Assembly (NCBI RefSeq): GCF_934525195.1
Contig: NZ_CAKSZA010000003.1
Coordinates: 186,001-250,000, forward strand
Source of the DNA: an uncultured Eubacterium sp.
Lineage (GTDB): Bacteria; Bacillota; Clostridia; Oscillospirales; Acutalibacteraceae
Length of the DNA stretch: 64,000 bases
Direction: 5' to 3'
Below, in pieces: positions 16,494-25,900 of this stretch. Under the pieces are notes generated by a model that was not told where the DNA came from, did no database searches, and saw only the letters and a program-made list of their open reading frames with translations. Both the position numbers and the translations under genes were made by a program. Each line of letters starts with the position of its first letter. Position 1 is the first letter of the stretch.

Positions 16494-16588
16494 GTGTGCA
16501 ATGCGGTTAAAATAAGAAAATCGGTATTAATTGCGATTTGTTGTACAAAATATTACAGTAAAAATGAAAATGAATTGGAGAGGTAAAA

Positions 16589-17125
16589 ATGAAAGCAACA
16601 GGTATTGTCAGAAGAATTGACGATTTGGGCAGGATTGTTATCCCAAAGGAAATCCGCCGTTCGTTCAGAATTAAAGAGGGTGACCCGCTGGAGATTTATA
16701 CGGACAGCGAGGGGGAAGTTATTTTTAAGAAGTATTCGCCGATTGGGGAGTTGTCCAATTTTGCGGGGCAGTATGCCGAGGTGCTCCACAAGGATGCTGG
16801 GATGCCTATCGTTATTACGGATAACGACCATGTTATCGCCGCTTCGGGCATCAGCAAAAGGGAAGTGCTTGAACGCAGAGTGAGCAAAAGTCTTGAGGAA
16901 CTTATGGAAAATCGGCAGATTCACATCAAGACCGACAAAGTGCCGTCGATGAATGCTATTGAGGGTTTTGACCGCCGTGCGCAGATTGTTTATCCTATAA
17001 TTTATGGCGGCGATGTGAGCGGTGCGGTGGCTGTTTTTGATGACGAAAACGGAGCATTGCCGAGCGAAGCAGACATAAAACTTGTGCAGGTGGCAGCTTC
17101 TTTCCTTGGCAAACAGATGGAATAA
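16589..17125 (+). CDS. spoVT: Stage V sporulation protein T (SpoVT)
   Basis: 178 residues, the usual SpoVT length. The N-terminal AbrB-type swapped-hairpin DNA-binding domain (1–50) reads MKATGIVRRIDDLGRIVIPK, then EIRRSFRIKEGDPLEIY. The C-terminal GAF-like domain (about 55–178) ends VQVAASFLGKQME. SpoVT regulates sigma-G-dependent genes in the forespore, so the organism very likely forms or descends from spore formers. The ATG follows GGAGAGG. Confidence 0.92.
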   Translation: MKATGIVRRIDDLGRIVIPKEIRRSFRIKEGDPLEIYTDSEGEVIFKKYSPIGELSNFAGQYAEVLHKDAGMPIVITDNDHVIAASGISKREVLERRVSKSLEELMENRQIHIKTDKVPSMNAIEGFDRRAQIVYPIIYGGDVSGAVAVFDDENGALPSEADIKLVQVAASFLGKQME

Positions 17126-17127
17126 CA

Positions 17128-17144
17128 TTGTGCAATTTGCACAA
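17128..17144. promoter_or_regulatory. Palindrome TTGTGCAA-T-TTGCACAA
   Basis: A perfect 8-base inverted repeat three bases after the spoVT stop. It has no T-run, so it is more like an operator than a terminator. It lies about 60 bases upstream of the promoter at 17202. Confidence 0.35.
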
Positions 17145-17201
17145 AAATTTCAATCTAAGTTTGTGTATACTATCCAACACATAGAATATGATAAAATCCT
17201 C

Positions 17202-17229
17202 TTGCATTTTTTGAAAAGGATATTATAAT
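17202..17229 (+). promoter_or_regulatory. Promoter of the YczE-type gene
   Basis: TTGCAT (17202–17207), 16-base spacer, TATAAT (17224–17229). Confidence 0.55.
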
Positions 17230-17293
17230 AGGGTGCAAGAGAGAGGAAAGTTAGGCAAATGATTGGATTTGTCAAGATTACGAGGCGTATTCT

Positions 17294-18181
17294 ATGAAGA
17301 AATTTGAAAAGGAAGCATATGGCTACATCAAAGATATGTTCGTTCAGCATAATATGTTCAAGCGAATTGTCTTTACGGTAATTTCAATTATCGTTATGGG
17401 CTTTGGAATTGCACTTTTCAATGTTTCCGGATTTGGTGTTGACCCCTTTACATCAATGAATATGAATATTTCCTCCACCTTGGGAATCGGCTACGGAACA
17501 TTTCAGCTGATTGTCAATGCCGTAATCATCGTTTTTGTCGTGATAGTTGCTCACAGAGGACTTATCGGCGTAGGCACGGTGATAAATATGGTTGGCGTCG
17601 GTTATTGTTGCGAATTCTTCAGCGGTCTTATTTCTCCTCATGTAAGTAATAGCTTTGCGGTTCGCATCTGTCTACTTGCGGCAGGCATAATTGTTCTGTG
17701 CTTTTCCTGCTCTCTGTTTTTTGTTTCAAACATCGGCGTCGGTCCTTATGACTCGATTAGCTTTATGCTCAGTCAATTTACTCCTATACATTACAAATGG
17801 CTGCGAGTTATGACGGATTTAGCCGTGATTATAATAGGTCTTGTAGTGAGCGGAGGTTTAACCTCGCTCCTCAAGGGCGATGTTTCGGGCGTAAAGAACA
17901 TCGGTATCGGCACAGTTATCACAGCCTTTATGATGGGACCGCTCGTAAACTTCTTTTCAAAGCATATCACATCAAAGATTTTGGATGTTGATTATGCCGG
18001 ATTAAGCCGTGATATTGCATTCTTTATGATTAAAGGCGCAATGGTTAAGAACAGAGTTCCTGATAATTATGACCCGTCGGAGTTGAACATTGACTCTCCT
18101 GATTGTATGGTTATCACTCAAGGCAAAATTACTGAGCTGAAAAATGCAAAAGAGATTAACAACGCAACCAAGGTTGTATGA
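17294..18181 (+). CDS. YczE/YitT-like integral membrane protein
   Basis: 295 residues with five predicted membrane helices between about 24 and 225 and the family motifs GFGVDPFTSMNMNIS and SNIGVGPYDSISFMLSQ, which are internal repeats of the same element. The C-terminal ~65 residues are soluble. YczE-type proteins are uncharacterised in most species; Bacillus YczE affects secondary-metabolite production indirectly. The ATG has GAGG eight bases upstream. Single gene with its own promoter and terminator. Confidence 0.7.
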   Translation: MKKFEKEAYGYIKDMFVQHNMFKRIVFTVISIIVMGFGIALFNVSGFGVDPFTSMNMNISSTLGIGYGTFQLIVNAVIIVFVVIVAHRGLIGVGTVINMVGVGYCCEFFSGLISPHVSNSFAVRICLLAAGIIVLCFSCSLFFVSNIGVGPYDSISFMLSQFTPIHYKWLRVMTDLAVIIIGLVVSGGLTSLLKGDVSGVKNIGIGTVITAFMMGPLVNFFSKHITSKILDVDYAGLSRDIAFFMIKGAMVKNRVPDNYDPSELNIDSPDCMVITQGKITELKNAKEINNATKVV

Positions 18182-18258
18182 TTAATTTCATCAACCTTTT
18201 AATATAGCCCCTTTTAGATTTTTATATAAATTTACTCCAAGTGCTTGCTACAAGCACG

Positions 18259-18295
18259 AAAAAGCGACTCTCGAATGATTCGAGGGTCGCTTTTT
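18259..18295 (+). terminator. Intrinsic terminator after the YczE-type gene
   Basis: AAAAAGCGAC…CTCGAA pairs with TTCGAG…GTCGCTTTTT around a TGA loop. A second small hairpin GTGCTTG/CAAGCAC sits just upstream (18241–18257). Confidence 0.85.
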
Positions 18296-18309
18296 CTATG
18301 CAGATATTT

Positions 18310-18380
18310 GTTAAACCCCACCGTCTTTTTGCTGTGCAAAAATCCACCTCCCCTTAATTTTTAAGGGGAGGCTGTTAGGT
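18310..18380. repeat. Palindromic repeat, GAGGGG/ACCCCACCGTC family
   Basis: AAACCCCACCGTC followed by CCTCCCCTTAATTTTTAAGG (with GGAGG). The same modules occur at 76–108, 22650–22720 and 48350–48407. It lies between convergent genes. Confidence 0.55.
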
Positions 18381-18384
18381 TTAA

Positions 18385-20100
18385 TTATAGATTAGAAATT
18401 CTGAAAACCTTTACATCGTGAGATGCAACGGCTGTTTTGATTGTGTCGGAGTGGAAGATTTCCTCGCTCCAAAGGTTCTTGATTTGAGCCTTGCCGATGC
18501 GTGAAATGTTGAGATATTTCTCGTCTTTAAGAGTTGAAAGGTCAAACTCGATTTCCTTTTTGTTTCTGCCCATATTGAAGAAGCAGAGAGCAATGTCGCC
18601 GTTTGAAAGCGGTCTTGCAAGAATGTCGATTGTGCCTTTTCTTGCGATACGCTTTGCAGGTTTTACAAGTGAGTCTTGGTCAACTCTGATAAGGTTTTCG
18701 TTTGTAACAATTTTGAGGATTGCGTCGTTTTTCTTTGAGCCGTTGGTGAGTTCTCTCAAATCGTTGCCCAAAACAAGCGGAGCAGCCATCATACACCACA
18801 ATGTGAAGTGTGCACGGTTCTCCTCGATAGTGAGTTTGCCGTTGCCGACTTCAAGCATATCGGGGTCGTTTACATGCCCCGGAGAAGCGTTTTTGTAAAG
18901 TCTGATTGTATGGTTATAGATTAAGTAAATGCTGAACCATTTTGGCATAATATCGTGGGTCGTACGCCACATATTGCCGGCCTTTGCACCCCAAGTCCAA
19001 GGGTGGTTTGTGCCCCATTCGCAGATGGAATATGTGATTGGCTTTTGAGGTTCGCCCGAATACATTGACCAAGCGTGAGAAGCATCTTCAAGTGCCTTGC
19101 CCATTCGTCTGTACTGAATGTATGATGAATCGGCACGGGTGACAACAGGGTTTTGAAGTGTAATGATGTTTTCGCCTGGCGAAAGCTTGATGACTGTCTG
19201 AAGTCTTGCATCGGGAGTGAATGCCACACTTGGCGGGAAGAACACTTCGTTGATGTTGCCGTTGACATCAATTTGAAGATAGGTTTCTTTTTTGCTTGCA
19301 AGTTTTTTGAAATGAATTGTGAAAACATATTCTCCGCTTTGAGGAATGTCTACCTTGAATTGCGCCTTGCCTGCGCCGTGGTTCAAGAAAGCAATACCTT
19401 TTTTTGTAGGAAGTTCATTGACGGCGATTTTCTTTGCTCTGCCAAAATACTTTGCACGGTCGGGAGTGAGCTTGATTGACTCTCTTTCGCCTCTGCGGCT
19501 GATTCCCACGTATTCAATAATCGGAGTTTTACCGCTGATGTATTGGTGGTGGCAGAAGTCGTATTTGAAGAATTCTGCACCCCAAGATGCAAAAGTCTTT
19601 GCGTCAATTTCTTCGTTGCCGAGAGAAGCAGGCAAGTCCTCACAGGTGAGCGAGCCGTTAGATGCGTAAAGACCCATTTTAAGACCGAGTTGATTGATTT
19701 TTCTGCCGAGTTCTGCCATACCGCTCGGGAAAGTTTCAAGGTCGCCCTGAAGCATTCCGTTTTCATCTCTCATAGAACTTTGCCAGCAGTCGTCAATGTT
19801 GATGTATTCGTAGCCTGCGTCTGCAAGACCGGTGTCTACCATAGCTTTGCCCATTTCAAGGATAGTGTCCTCGTCAATGTGGTTGCGCAAGGTGTTCCAG
19901 CTTGACCAACCCATAATCGGCGTTTTGCTGCCGCCGTTGTAGTCCTCGTCTTTTTTGTAATCGATAGTCACTTTTGACGGCGGAAAAGCCTTCAATGCAC
20001 AGAGCGGACAGTTTCCGTCTGCCTTGGTTGAGAAAAACCAAGTAATAAAACCAACAACTGCCACTGCGAGCAGTACAATCAAAATAATAAGGAAAATCAT
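18385..20100 (-). CDS. Membrane-anchored GH27 alpha-galactosidase with inserted beta-sandwich domain
   Basis: 571 residues. An N-terminal membrane segment (1–23) anchors the protein, facing outward. The GH27 barrel starts at PIMGWSSWN (about 61) and has INIDDCWQ, KYDFC with the likely nucleophile Asp181, ICEWG, and NDPDMLEVGNG with the likely acid/base Asp414. Between Asp181 and ICEWG about 140 extra residues (about 191–332) form a beta-rich, carbohydrate-binding-module-like domain (FKVDIPQSGEYVFTIHFKKL, LSPGENIITLQN). A C-terminal beta domain ends the protein. It should remove alpha-1,6/1,3-galactose from oligosaccharides at the cell surface. Its ATG overlaps the stop of the nucleotidyltransferase gene (ATGA). 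Confidence 0.85.
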   Translation of the reverse strand: MIFLIILIVLLAVAVVGFITWFFSTKADGNCPLCALKAFPPSKVTIDYKKDEDYNGGSKTPIMGWSSWNTLRNHIDEDTILEMGKAMVDTGLADAGYEYINIDDCWQSSMRDENGMLQGDLETFPSGMAELGRKINQLGLKMGLYASNGSLTCEDLPASLGNEEIDAKTFASWGAEFFKYDFCHHQYISGKTPIIEYVGISRRGERESIKLTPDRAKYFGRAKKIAVNELPTKKGIAFLNHGAGKAQFKVDIPQSGEYVFTIHFKKLASKKETYLQIDVNGNINEVFFPPSVAFTPDARLQTVIKLSPGENIITLQNPVVTRADSSYIQYRRMGKALEDASHAWSMYSGEPQKPITYSICEWGTNHPWTWGAKAGNMWRTTHDIMPKWFSIYLIYNHTIRLYKNASPGHVNDPDMLEVGNGKLTIEENRAHFTLWCMMAAPLVLGNDLRELTNGSKKNDAILKIVTNENLIRVDQDSLVKPAKRIARKGTIDILARPLSNGDIALCFFNMGRNKKEIEFDLSTLKDEKYLNISRIGKAQIKNLWSEEIFHSDTIKTAVASHDVKVFRISNL

Positions 20101-21266
20101 AATAATCCTATCTCCTCAAAGTAATCAATCTCTTTTTGTGCCTCTCGCTTTGTTTCATCACTGCCAAGGCCGGAGGTCGCTTCAATCAAAAAATCTTTTT
20201 TGTTTTTTAAGTTATATATAATTCTGTATATCCATCCAAACGGAAGCAAATACGGTCTGCCGTCTATAAACTTTGCATACGGAATATTTTTCATTTTTTT
20301 GTATGACGGAAAAAGAAGCGTCAGTTTTGTCATAAAACCGGTTTCGTGACCGTCCTCAATCGCTTTGCGCCTGACAACAACTGCTTTGTTGCGATTGATG
20401 TTGCCAAATGCACCGAAGCTGATCAAGAAATTTTTTGTGCTGTCGGTGTCGGCAGTGAAGCTTTTGCCCACCCCAAACCAATCGTAGCAGATTGAAAGGA
20501 TGATTTGCGAAAAGCGTTTTAGTTTCAGTGCGTCCATTTTTTCAACAACAATGTCGAGGTTGGGCGACAACTGTTTGATGAACACCGCAAGGTCAAGTAT
20601 CATCTTGACTCCCGCACCGTAAAACCAAAAATGGTGAGCAATGTGAGTCAGCAGATACATCAAATAGTATTCGGAATTGAATTTTCCGCAAAAATTGTCA
20701 AAACTTGCGTGATTGATTGCATCTTCAAAATAAGATTCTGCATCTGCGTTGCCGACCTTACCGCTGACAATCTTTGTGTGACATTCGAGTATTTGGTCGT
20801 TTTTGCGGTAGTTATAAACAGGACCGTTGTCCTCGGTCAATTCAAAGCCGTTGTCGACAAAAAGCTTTTTAACTTTTGGTCGGTCTTCAAGCCTTATCAG
20901 CACGTCAACATCGCCCATAAGCCTAAGCTCAGGGGACGGATAAAGTTCTTTTAACTGTGCACCTTTGAAAAATATGTGCTCAATTTTGTTTTCGGTCAGC
21001 AAGCTGTCGACCTCGTCAATAATTGCTTTTTGCATATCGTAGGTGACGATTGCATCGTAAAACGTATCTTTAAAGGCGTTATAAGCTGTTTCGTTCTTTT
21101 GAAAGGAACGATTATCTCTGATTACAGAAAAGACAATCGGGGCTAAATTGTGAGCCGTAGAGAACGAATACAGCTTGTTCCAATTAACGTTGTAATCAAT
21201 ATTCGGTTTTTCTTCGTTAAAATATGCTCTCAAACAGGCGAGCAAACATTTTTGTTCATTAATCAT
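20097..21266 (-). CDS. Nucleotidyltransferase-fold family protein
   Basis: 389 residues resembling the uncharacterised nucleotidyltransferase family (PF14907-like). HIFFKGAQLKELYPSPELRL followed by MGDVDVLI supplies the Gly/Asp-x-Asp metal motif of the fold near residues 95–122, and helical regions follow. It may transfer a nucleotidyl group or be a relative that has lost that activity; the substrate is unknown. The start (21266) overlaps the previous stop as TGATG, and its own stop overlaps the GH27 start, so the three genes are tightly linked. Confidence 0.65.
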   Translation of the reverse strand: MINEQKCLLACLRAYFNEEKPNIDYNVNWNKLYSFSTAHNLAPIVFSVIRDNRSFQKNETAYNAFKDTFYDAIVTYDMQKAIIDEVDSLLTENKIEHIFFKGAQLKELYPSPELRLMGDVDVLIRLEDRPKVKKLFVDNGFELTEDNGPVYNYRKNDQILECHTKIVSGKVGNADAESYFEDAINHASFDNFCGKFNSEYYLMYLLTHIAHHFWFYGAGVKMILDLAVFIKQLSPNLDIVVEKMDALKLKRFSQIILSICYDWFGVGKSFTADTDSTKNFLISFGAFGNINRNKAVVVRRKAIEDGHETGFMTKLTLLFPSYKKMKNIPYAKFIDGRPYLLPFGWIYRIIYNLKNKKDFLIEATSGLGSDETKREAQKEIDYFEEIGLL

Positions 21267-21769
21267 CAAAATACTGCCATATTAAAAACTTTGGACAAAA
21301 TTGTCATTATCACTCCGGCAAAGAAAACACCGATGCAAATTACGCCGAAGCTCTTTTTTCTGTCAAGATTGAGCAGGGAAGCGAGAAGCGAGCCTGTCCA
21401 AGCACCTGTGCCCGGCAAAGGAATGGCAACGAAAATGAGTAATCCCCAAATGCCGTACTTGTCAATTTTGTCTCTTTTTTTCAGTGTCTTGGCTTCAAGC
21501 CAATAAATCGGTTTGTTTATTCCCGGAATTTTTTTCAGCCACTCAAAAATCTTGTTTATGAGAAGCAGAATGAACGGAATAGGTAATATGTTACCTAAAA
21601 AGCTGATAATGAAGCCTTTAAAAATATTCATTTGAAGCAGGCTGATTGCCGTGAACATACCGAGTCTGCATTCCAAAACAGGGCAGACGGATATGATGAA
21701 AACAACAAGCCAATCCGGAATACCGTGCGAAGTTAAAAATTCCTGAAACGTTGTAACAAACTCGTGCAT
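21266..21769 (-). CDS. Small multidrug export-like membrane protein (COG2426 type)
   Basis: 167 residues with four to five membrane helices. Family motifs are ISVCPVLECRLGMFTAI (about 27–43) and FVAIPLPGTGAWTGSLLASLL (shortened: VAIPLPGTGAWTG, about 113–125), typical of the PF06695 family annotated as small multidrug export proteins. Transport activity is not established for most members. The RBS precedes ATG 21769, and the NUDIX gene lies 10 bases upstream. Confidence 0.7.
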   Translation of the reverse strand: MHEFVTTFQEFLTSHGIPDWLVVFIISVCPVLECRLGMFTAISLLQMNIFKGFIISFLGNILPIPFILLLINKIFEWLKKIPGINKPIYWLEAKTLKKRDKIDKYGIWGLLIFVAIPLPGTGAWTGSLLASLLNLDRKKSFGVICIGVFFAGVIMTILSKVFNMAVF

Positions 21770-21779
21770 AAAATCACCT

Positions 21780-22496
21780 TTAAATTATATTGTGTTCATT
21801 AAGAAAATTATATGCACCTGAGAGAATGTTTTTGTCATTTTCAAATCTAAGCAAATTCATTGCCTTGTCATAGGTCAGCCAAATATAATCTTCAATTTCT
21901 TCTTTTTGAATAACGGTTGATGTGTCTTGCGTTGTGCCGACAAAGATGGTAACCATTTTGTCAATCTTGTCGCGGATTTTGTACTTTGACACACAGCTGA
22001 ATCCGTCAATCAAATTGACGTGAAGTCCTGTTTCTTCAAGCACCTCACGATATGCGGTTTCCTCCGGAGTTTCTCCCGGTTCGATATGACCCTTTGGAAA
22101 ACCCCAATGAGCCGAGCGATTGTTTTTGATTAAAAGGTATCGCACTTCGCCTTTTATGTCCCTAAAAACGACTGCTCCGCAACTGCATTCGTAAAGGCAT
22201 TCAAGTCTGTAAGTAGGGAAGTCTTTTTCAACATCAATGTATTCCTTGATGTCATTGATTATGAAGCGGGTACTTTTCGGCGCAACAACCCAAATATAAT
22301 GATTTTTCTTCCTGTCGCACAGGATTGCGATAACCCTGCCGTCAAAATTGCGAACGGGATGATGGATGCCCATAACAAACGCATCTTGATTTTCCGTATT
22401 GTATACAGTGCCGAAATTTAATGGATAGGTGTAGCCCGCTTCGTCCGTTGAGCCGATAGGATGTTCTATCTTGACTCTAACATATTTTCCGAGCAT
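21780..22496 (-). CDS. Inorganic-pyrophosphatase-like domain fused to a NUDIX hydrolase
   Basis: 238 residues starting at ATG 22496 after GGTGGTGA. The N-terminal ~95 residues (VRVKIEHPIGSTDEAGYTYP, LNFGTVY, QDAFVMGIHHPV, GRVIAILCDR, WVVAPKS) resemble the short inorganic-pyrophosphatase-like proteins of clostridia. The C-terminal part (about 105–238) is a NUDIX domain with the complete box GHIEPGETPEETAYREVLEE plus TG. NUDIX enzymes cleave nucleoside diphosphates linked to another group, often releasing AMP or pyrophosphate. Joining the two would couple pyrophosphate-type hydrolyses; this is inference. The gene starts the operon running to the GH27 gene. Confidence 0.75.
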   Translation of the reverse strand: MLGKYVRVKIEHPIGSTDEAGYTYPLNFGTVYNTENQDAFVMGIHHPVRNFDGRVIAILCDRKKNHYIWVVAPKSTRFIINDIKEYIDVEKDFPTYRLECLYECSCGAVVFRDIKGEVRYLLIKNNRSAHWGFPKGHIEPGETPEETAYREVLEETGLHVNLIDGFSCVSKYKIRDKIDKMVTIFVGTTQDTSTVIQKEEIEDYIWLTYDKAMNLLRFENDKNILSGAYNFLNEHNII

Positions 22497-22639
22497 TTTT
22501 TCACCACCGAGTATAAAGTTATATATGGGTTTATTATACATAATTTTGGCACGATATACAAGTGTTTGTGTGCAAATAATTATATTTTATGGAGGTAGAA
22601 TGGTTGCCACTATTTTTTTGTATATTAAGGAGGCGTCGG

Positions 22640-22803
22640 AATACATGCCTTCCCTTAAATGTAAGGGGAGGTGACGAGTGCAACGAGTCGGAGGGGTTTT
22701 ACTGCTTCAACCCCTCAGTCGTGCAATTCGTATGTTTAGTTCCTTTAACCCCTCAGTCAAACCTGCGGTTTGCCAGCTCCCCTTGCAACAAGGGGAGCCT
22801 TAT
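22640..22803. repeat. Block of GAGGGG / GGCTCCCCTTG palindromic repeats
   Basis: Two repeat units in opposite orientation. CCTTCCCTTAAATGTAAGGG with GAGGTGACGAG…GGAGGGGTTTT is followed by AACCCCTCAGTC twice and CAGCTCCCCTTGCAACAAGG with GGAGCC. The remaining sequence between 22497 and 22839 holds no credible gene. Confidence 0.65.
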
Positions 22804-22839
22804 TCGTTCGCCATAAGCGGAGGCTAAATTGTTGCAAAC

Positions 22840-22873
22840 TAAAAGGCCATCCTCGATTGAGGATGACCTTTAT
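22840..22873 (-). terminator. Intrinsic terminator of the giant gene
   Basis: Minus strand AAAGGTCATCC/GGATGGCCTTT stem followed by TTTTAGTTT, 40 bases past the stop. Confidence 0.8.
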
Positions 22874-22912
22874 GTTTTGAGTATTCAGTTGTAAGCCGTT
22901 AGTTATTAACTA

Positions 22913-25900
22913 TTAGCCTGCGATTGACTGAAGCAACTCTACAAGGCTTTCGATAACAGGGTCAGCGTCGCCCTTGAGCATACCGAGTACCTGGTCAACT
23001 ACGCCTGAGATACTGTCGCCTGCGCCGCCGAGAAGTCCGCCAACGAGAGCAACAATCTTGTCGTAGTTATCCTTGTAGTTGATTGTGTTGATGAGGTATC
23101 TGAGAACAGCGATGAGAGTTTCATCCTGGTCTGATTCAACAGCAATTCTTGTGCCGAATGTTGCAACCTGTGAAGTTGTTGAAACAACCTTACCGTGGCT
23201 TGCAAGCTGGAACCAATCAATTTCAGGGAGAACCAAGCCGAGTGGTTTACCCTTAATCTTGACTGTGCCGAGAATACCGTTGAGAAGTGATACAACGCTT
23301 TGTGAACCGATTACAGGTTCAAGTGTACCCTTAAGGTCATAAACATCAACCTTAACATTTGCCTTGATACCAATCTTGCCGAGGAGAGCATTAACATCAA
23401 CGCCGAGTACATCAAGTACAACGTTTACATTAATGATTGGCTTAACTGCATTGAGAAGTGCAGAAACAGGTGTCAAGAGATTGTCAATCAACTGAAGCAA
23501 ACCGTTGTTTGCAAAGAAGAGTGAAAGGTTTGGAAGAATATCTGCAAGCATTTCGATAGGTGCATTGAGGATATCCTCTACCTTATCCATAAGAGGATTG
23601 AGAATGTCGAGGAGAAGTGCGTCATATGCCTTTTCCATATCCATTCTGTAATCATACTGAGTCTTAATGTTGTATACACCGAATGCCTCAAGGAGAGGAA
23701 CGATGAATGATGTGTAGCCGTTTGAGCCAGGAATGCTGAGCATATTGAAGAGGTTGAGGTTGCCGTTGTTCAAGAGAACATCAACTACACCGTAAACCGG
23801 ACGAAGAACTGCAACAAGTGCATTGAGGAATGACTCTCTGTCCTTAACGCCCCACTTGAGGTCTTCTTTCTTAACATTCTTCCAGCTGCCTGCCTTAGCA
23901 ATAACTCTTGCAGGCTGGCTAAATGTCTTGCCGTATCTCTTGTCTGTGAGGAGGCTTGCAACATTTGATGTTGTGAAGTCGATGTTTGTCTTAGCAAGAA
24001 GTGCTGTAAGTGAGCCCATATCGCCGAGGTCAACACCGTCAACTGCGCCGTAAAGACCTACTGCAAGAGAACTGATGATGTCGTCTTTGTATACCATATC
24101 GGTGATAAGACCGAGGAGACCGCCCTTGTCAGCAAGGAGACCGCCAACCAAGCCGTCAAGCATTGGAGCGAGCTTTCTGCAGAAGTCCTCATCCATATTA
24201 CCGAATGTGAAGTCATACTTCTTTGTTACGAAGTTGCTGTAATCGAAGAATGAATCCATTGCACCGTTTTGTGTAAGGAAGTAGAATACAGCTCTTACGA
24301 TATCATCCTTTGTTGCAACCTTGAGTGATGAGAATACACAGTCAAGGATGTCTTTGATTGTCTTGTTGTTCTTGATAGCGTCAATGCCACCGAGAAGCTT
24401 GTTGAGTGTTGTTGCGTTCTTGATAAGAACATCGCCAACGTATCTGAGAAGAGCAACAAACATCTTGCCCTTGTCAGCCTTAACCATCAATCTTTCGTAG
24501 TCGCCCTTACTGTTCTTTGCAGCACTGTCTGCCTTAACGATCTTGCCGTAAGAAGCGATGCTTGCGAATGAGATGTTAGGAATCTTGATGTTAATCTTGT
24601 TCTTCTTGAGAATTGACTTAACAAGAGGAATAACGATTACCTGAACATTGCAGCTTGCAAGGTCTGTCAATTTAAGGTTAAGTTTTGCGTTGATGCCGAG
24701 AGCATCTGTTACAACCTTGCCGAGTGACTTGCCTGTGATTTGCTTGATGAGCTTGTCAACATTAAGTCCGTTCTTGTCAAGAATGCCGATAAGGCCGTTT
24801 TTAGCAGTAATAGGAGCAAGGAGATTGCTTACTGCCTGAGCCAAACCGTTGCTGTCAATGAAGTATGCAAGGTTTGGAAGAACAGCTGTCAATGTGTTAG
24901 CAGGTGATTCAAGCACTCTGTTAACCAAGCCTACGATTGGGTTGAGAATGTCGATAAGAAGGTTATCCTTAGCGTCTTCATAATCAGAAAGATATTCGTC
25001 ATATGTTGCAACATCTTCGCAAAGGAATGCTTCAAGAAGTGGGATAATTGCATTTTCATATCCGTTTGTGCCAAGACCGAAGCCTGACTCTGAAGCCATA
25101 TCGATCAATGTTGCTGCAACGCCGTTGATGTCAAGTTTGAATGTTGAATTCTTGTCGCTTGCGTTGCTGTCGATTGTGATGATAAGAACGCCGTTCTTGA
25201 TTTCAAGATAAAGTTTGCAACCGTATGGATCCTTATCTTTGATACCGCCGATTTCAGACTTCTTAACATTGATTGTCTTAACCATCTTAATGATTTCAGC
25301 CTTTGAGTTTTCGTCAAGGTTGAGGTCAAGACCCTTGCCCTCTGCAAGGAAGATTGAAAGTACGCCGTTTACAGGACGAAGAAGTGCTGCAAGAGCATTT
25401 ACAAATCCTGTCTGAGCCTTTGAAGAACCATCCTTGAAGCCCCAGTTGAGTTTCTTAACATTCTTCCAGCTCTTAGCTTTCTTCAACTTAGCGGCAGCTG
25501 AAGAGTAAGTCTTGCCGTAGCTGTCATCCATAAGGATTGCAGCAACACCCTTAGGTGAAACATCAAGACCGATTGATGCAAGAAGTGCTGTGATGTCAGC
25601 CTTCTTAGCTGCATCGTAGATACCGCCGTAAACTGTTGTTGTAAGTTTTGTAAGGTTTTCGTTTGTGAAGAGCAAGCCGTTTACAACTGACGACAAGTTC
25701 TCTGCATCGAGTACGCCCAAATCCTTGAGGAGAGGGAATATATTTTGTACAAGCTTGTCGAGGTTGTCAACAGCCTCGTCAGCTTCGTTTGCTGTGATAC
25801 CCTTAGGGTAAACAAATGTGTTTGTAAGCTTTCCTGCGTATTCCTTGAATGTCCAGTAAACCTCAGTTGGGCTTTGTGTTACATCAAGAATTGCGCTGAG

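Noticed and set aside
22640..22803. CRISPR-like array
   Set aside because: The repeats are two or three unequal palindromic units without regular spacers. No cas genes or regular arrays occur anywhere in the window.
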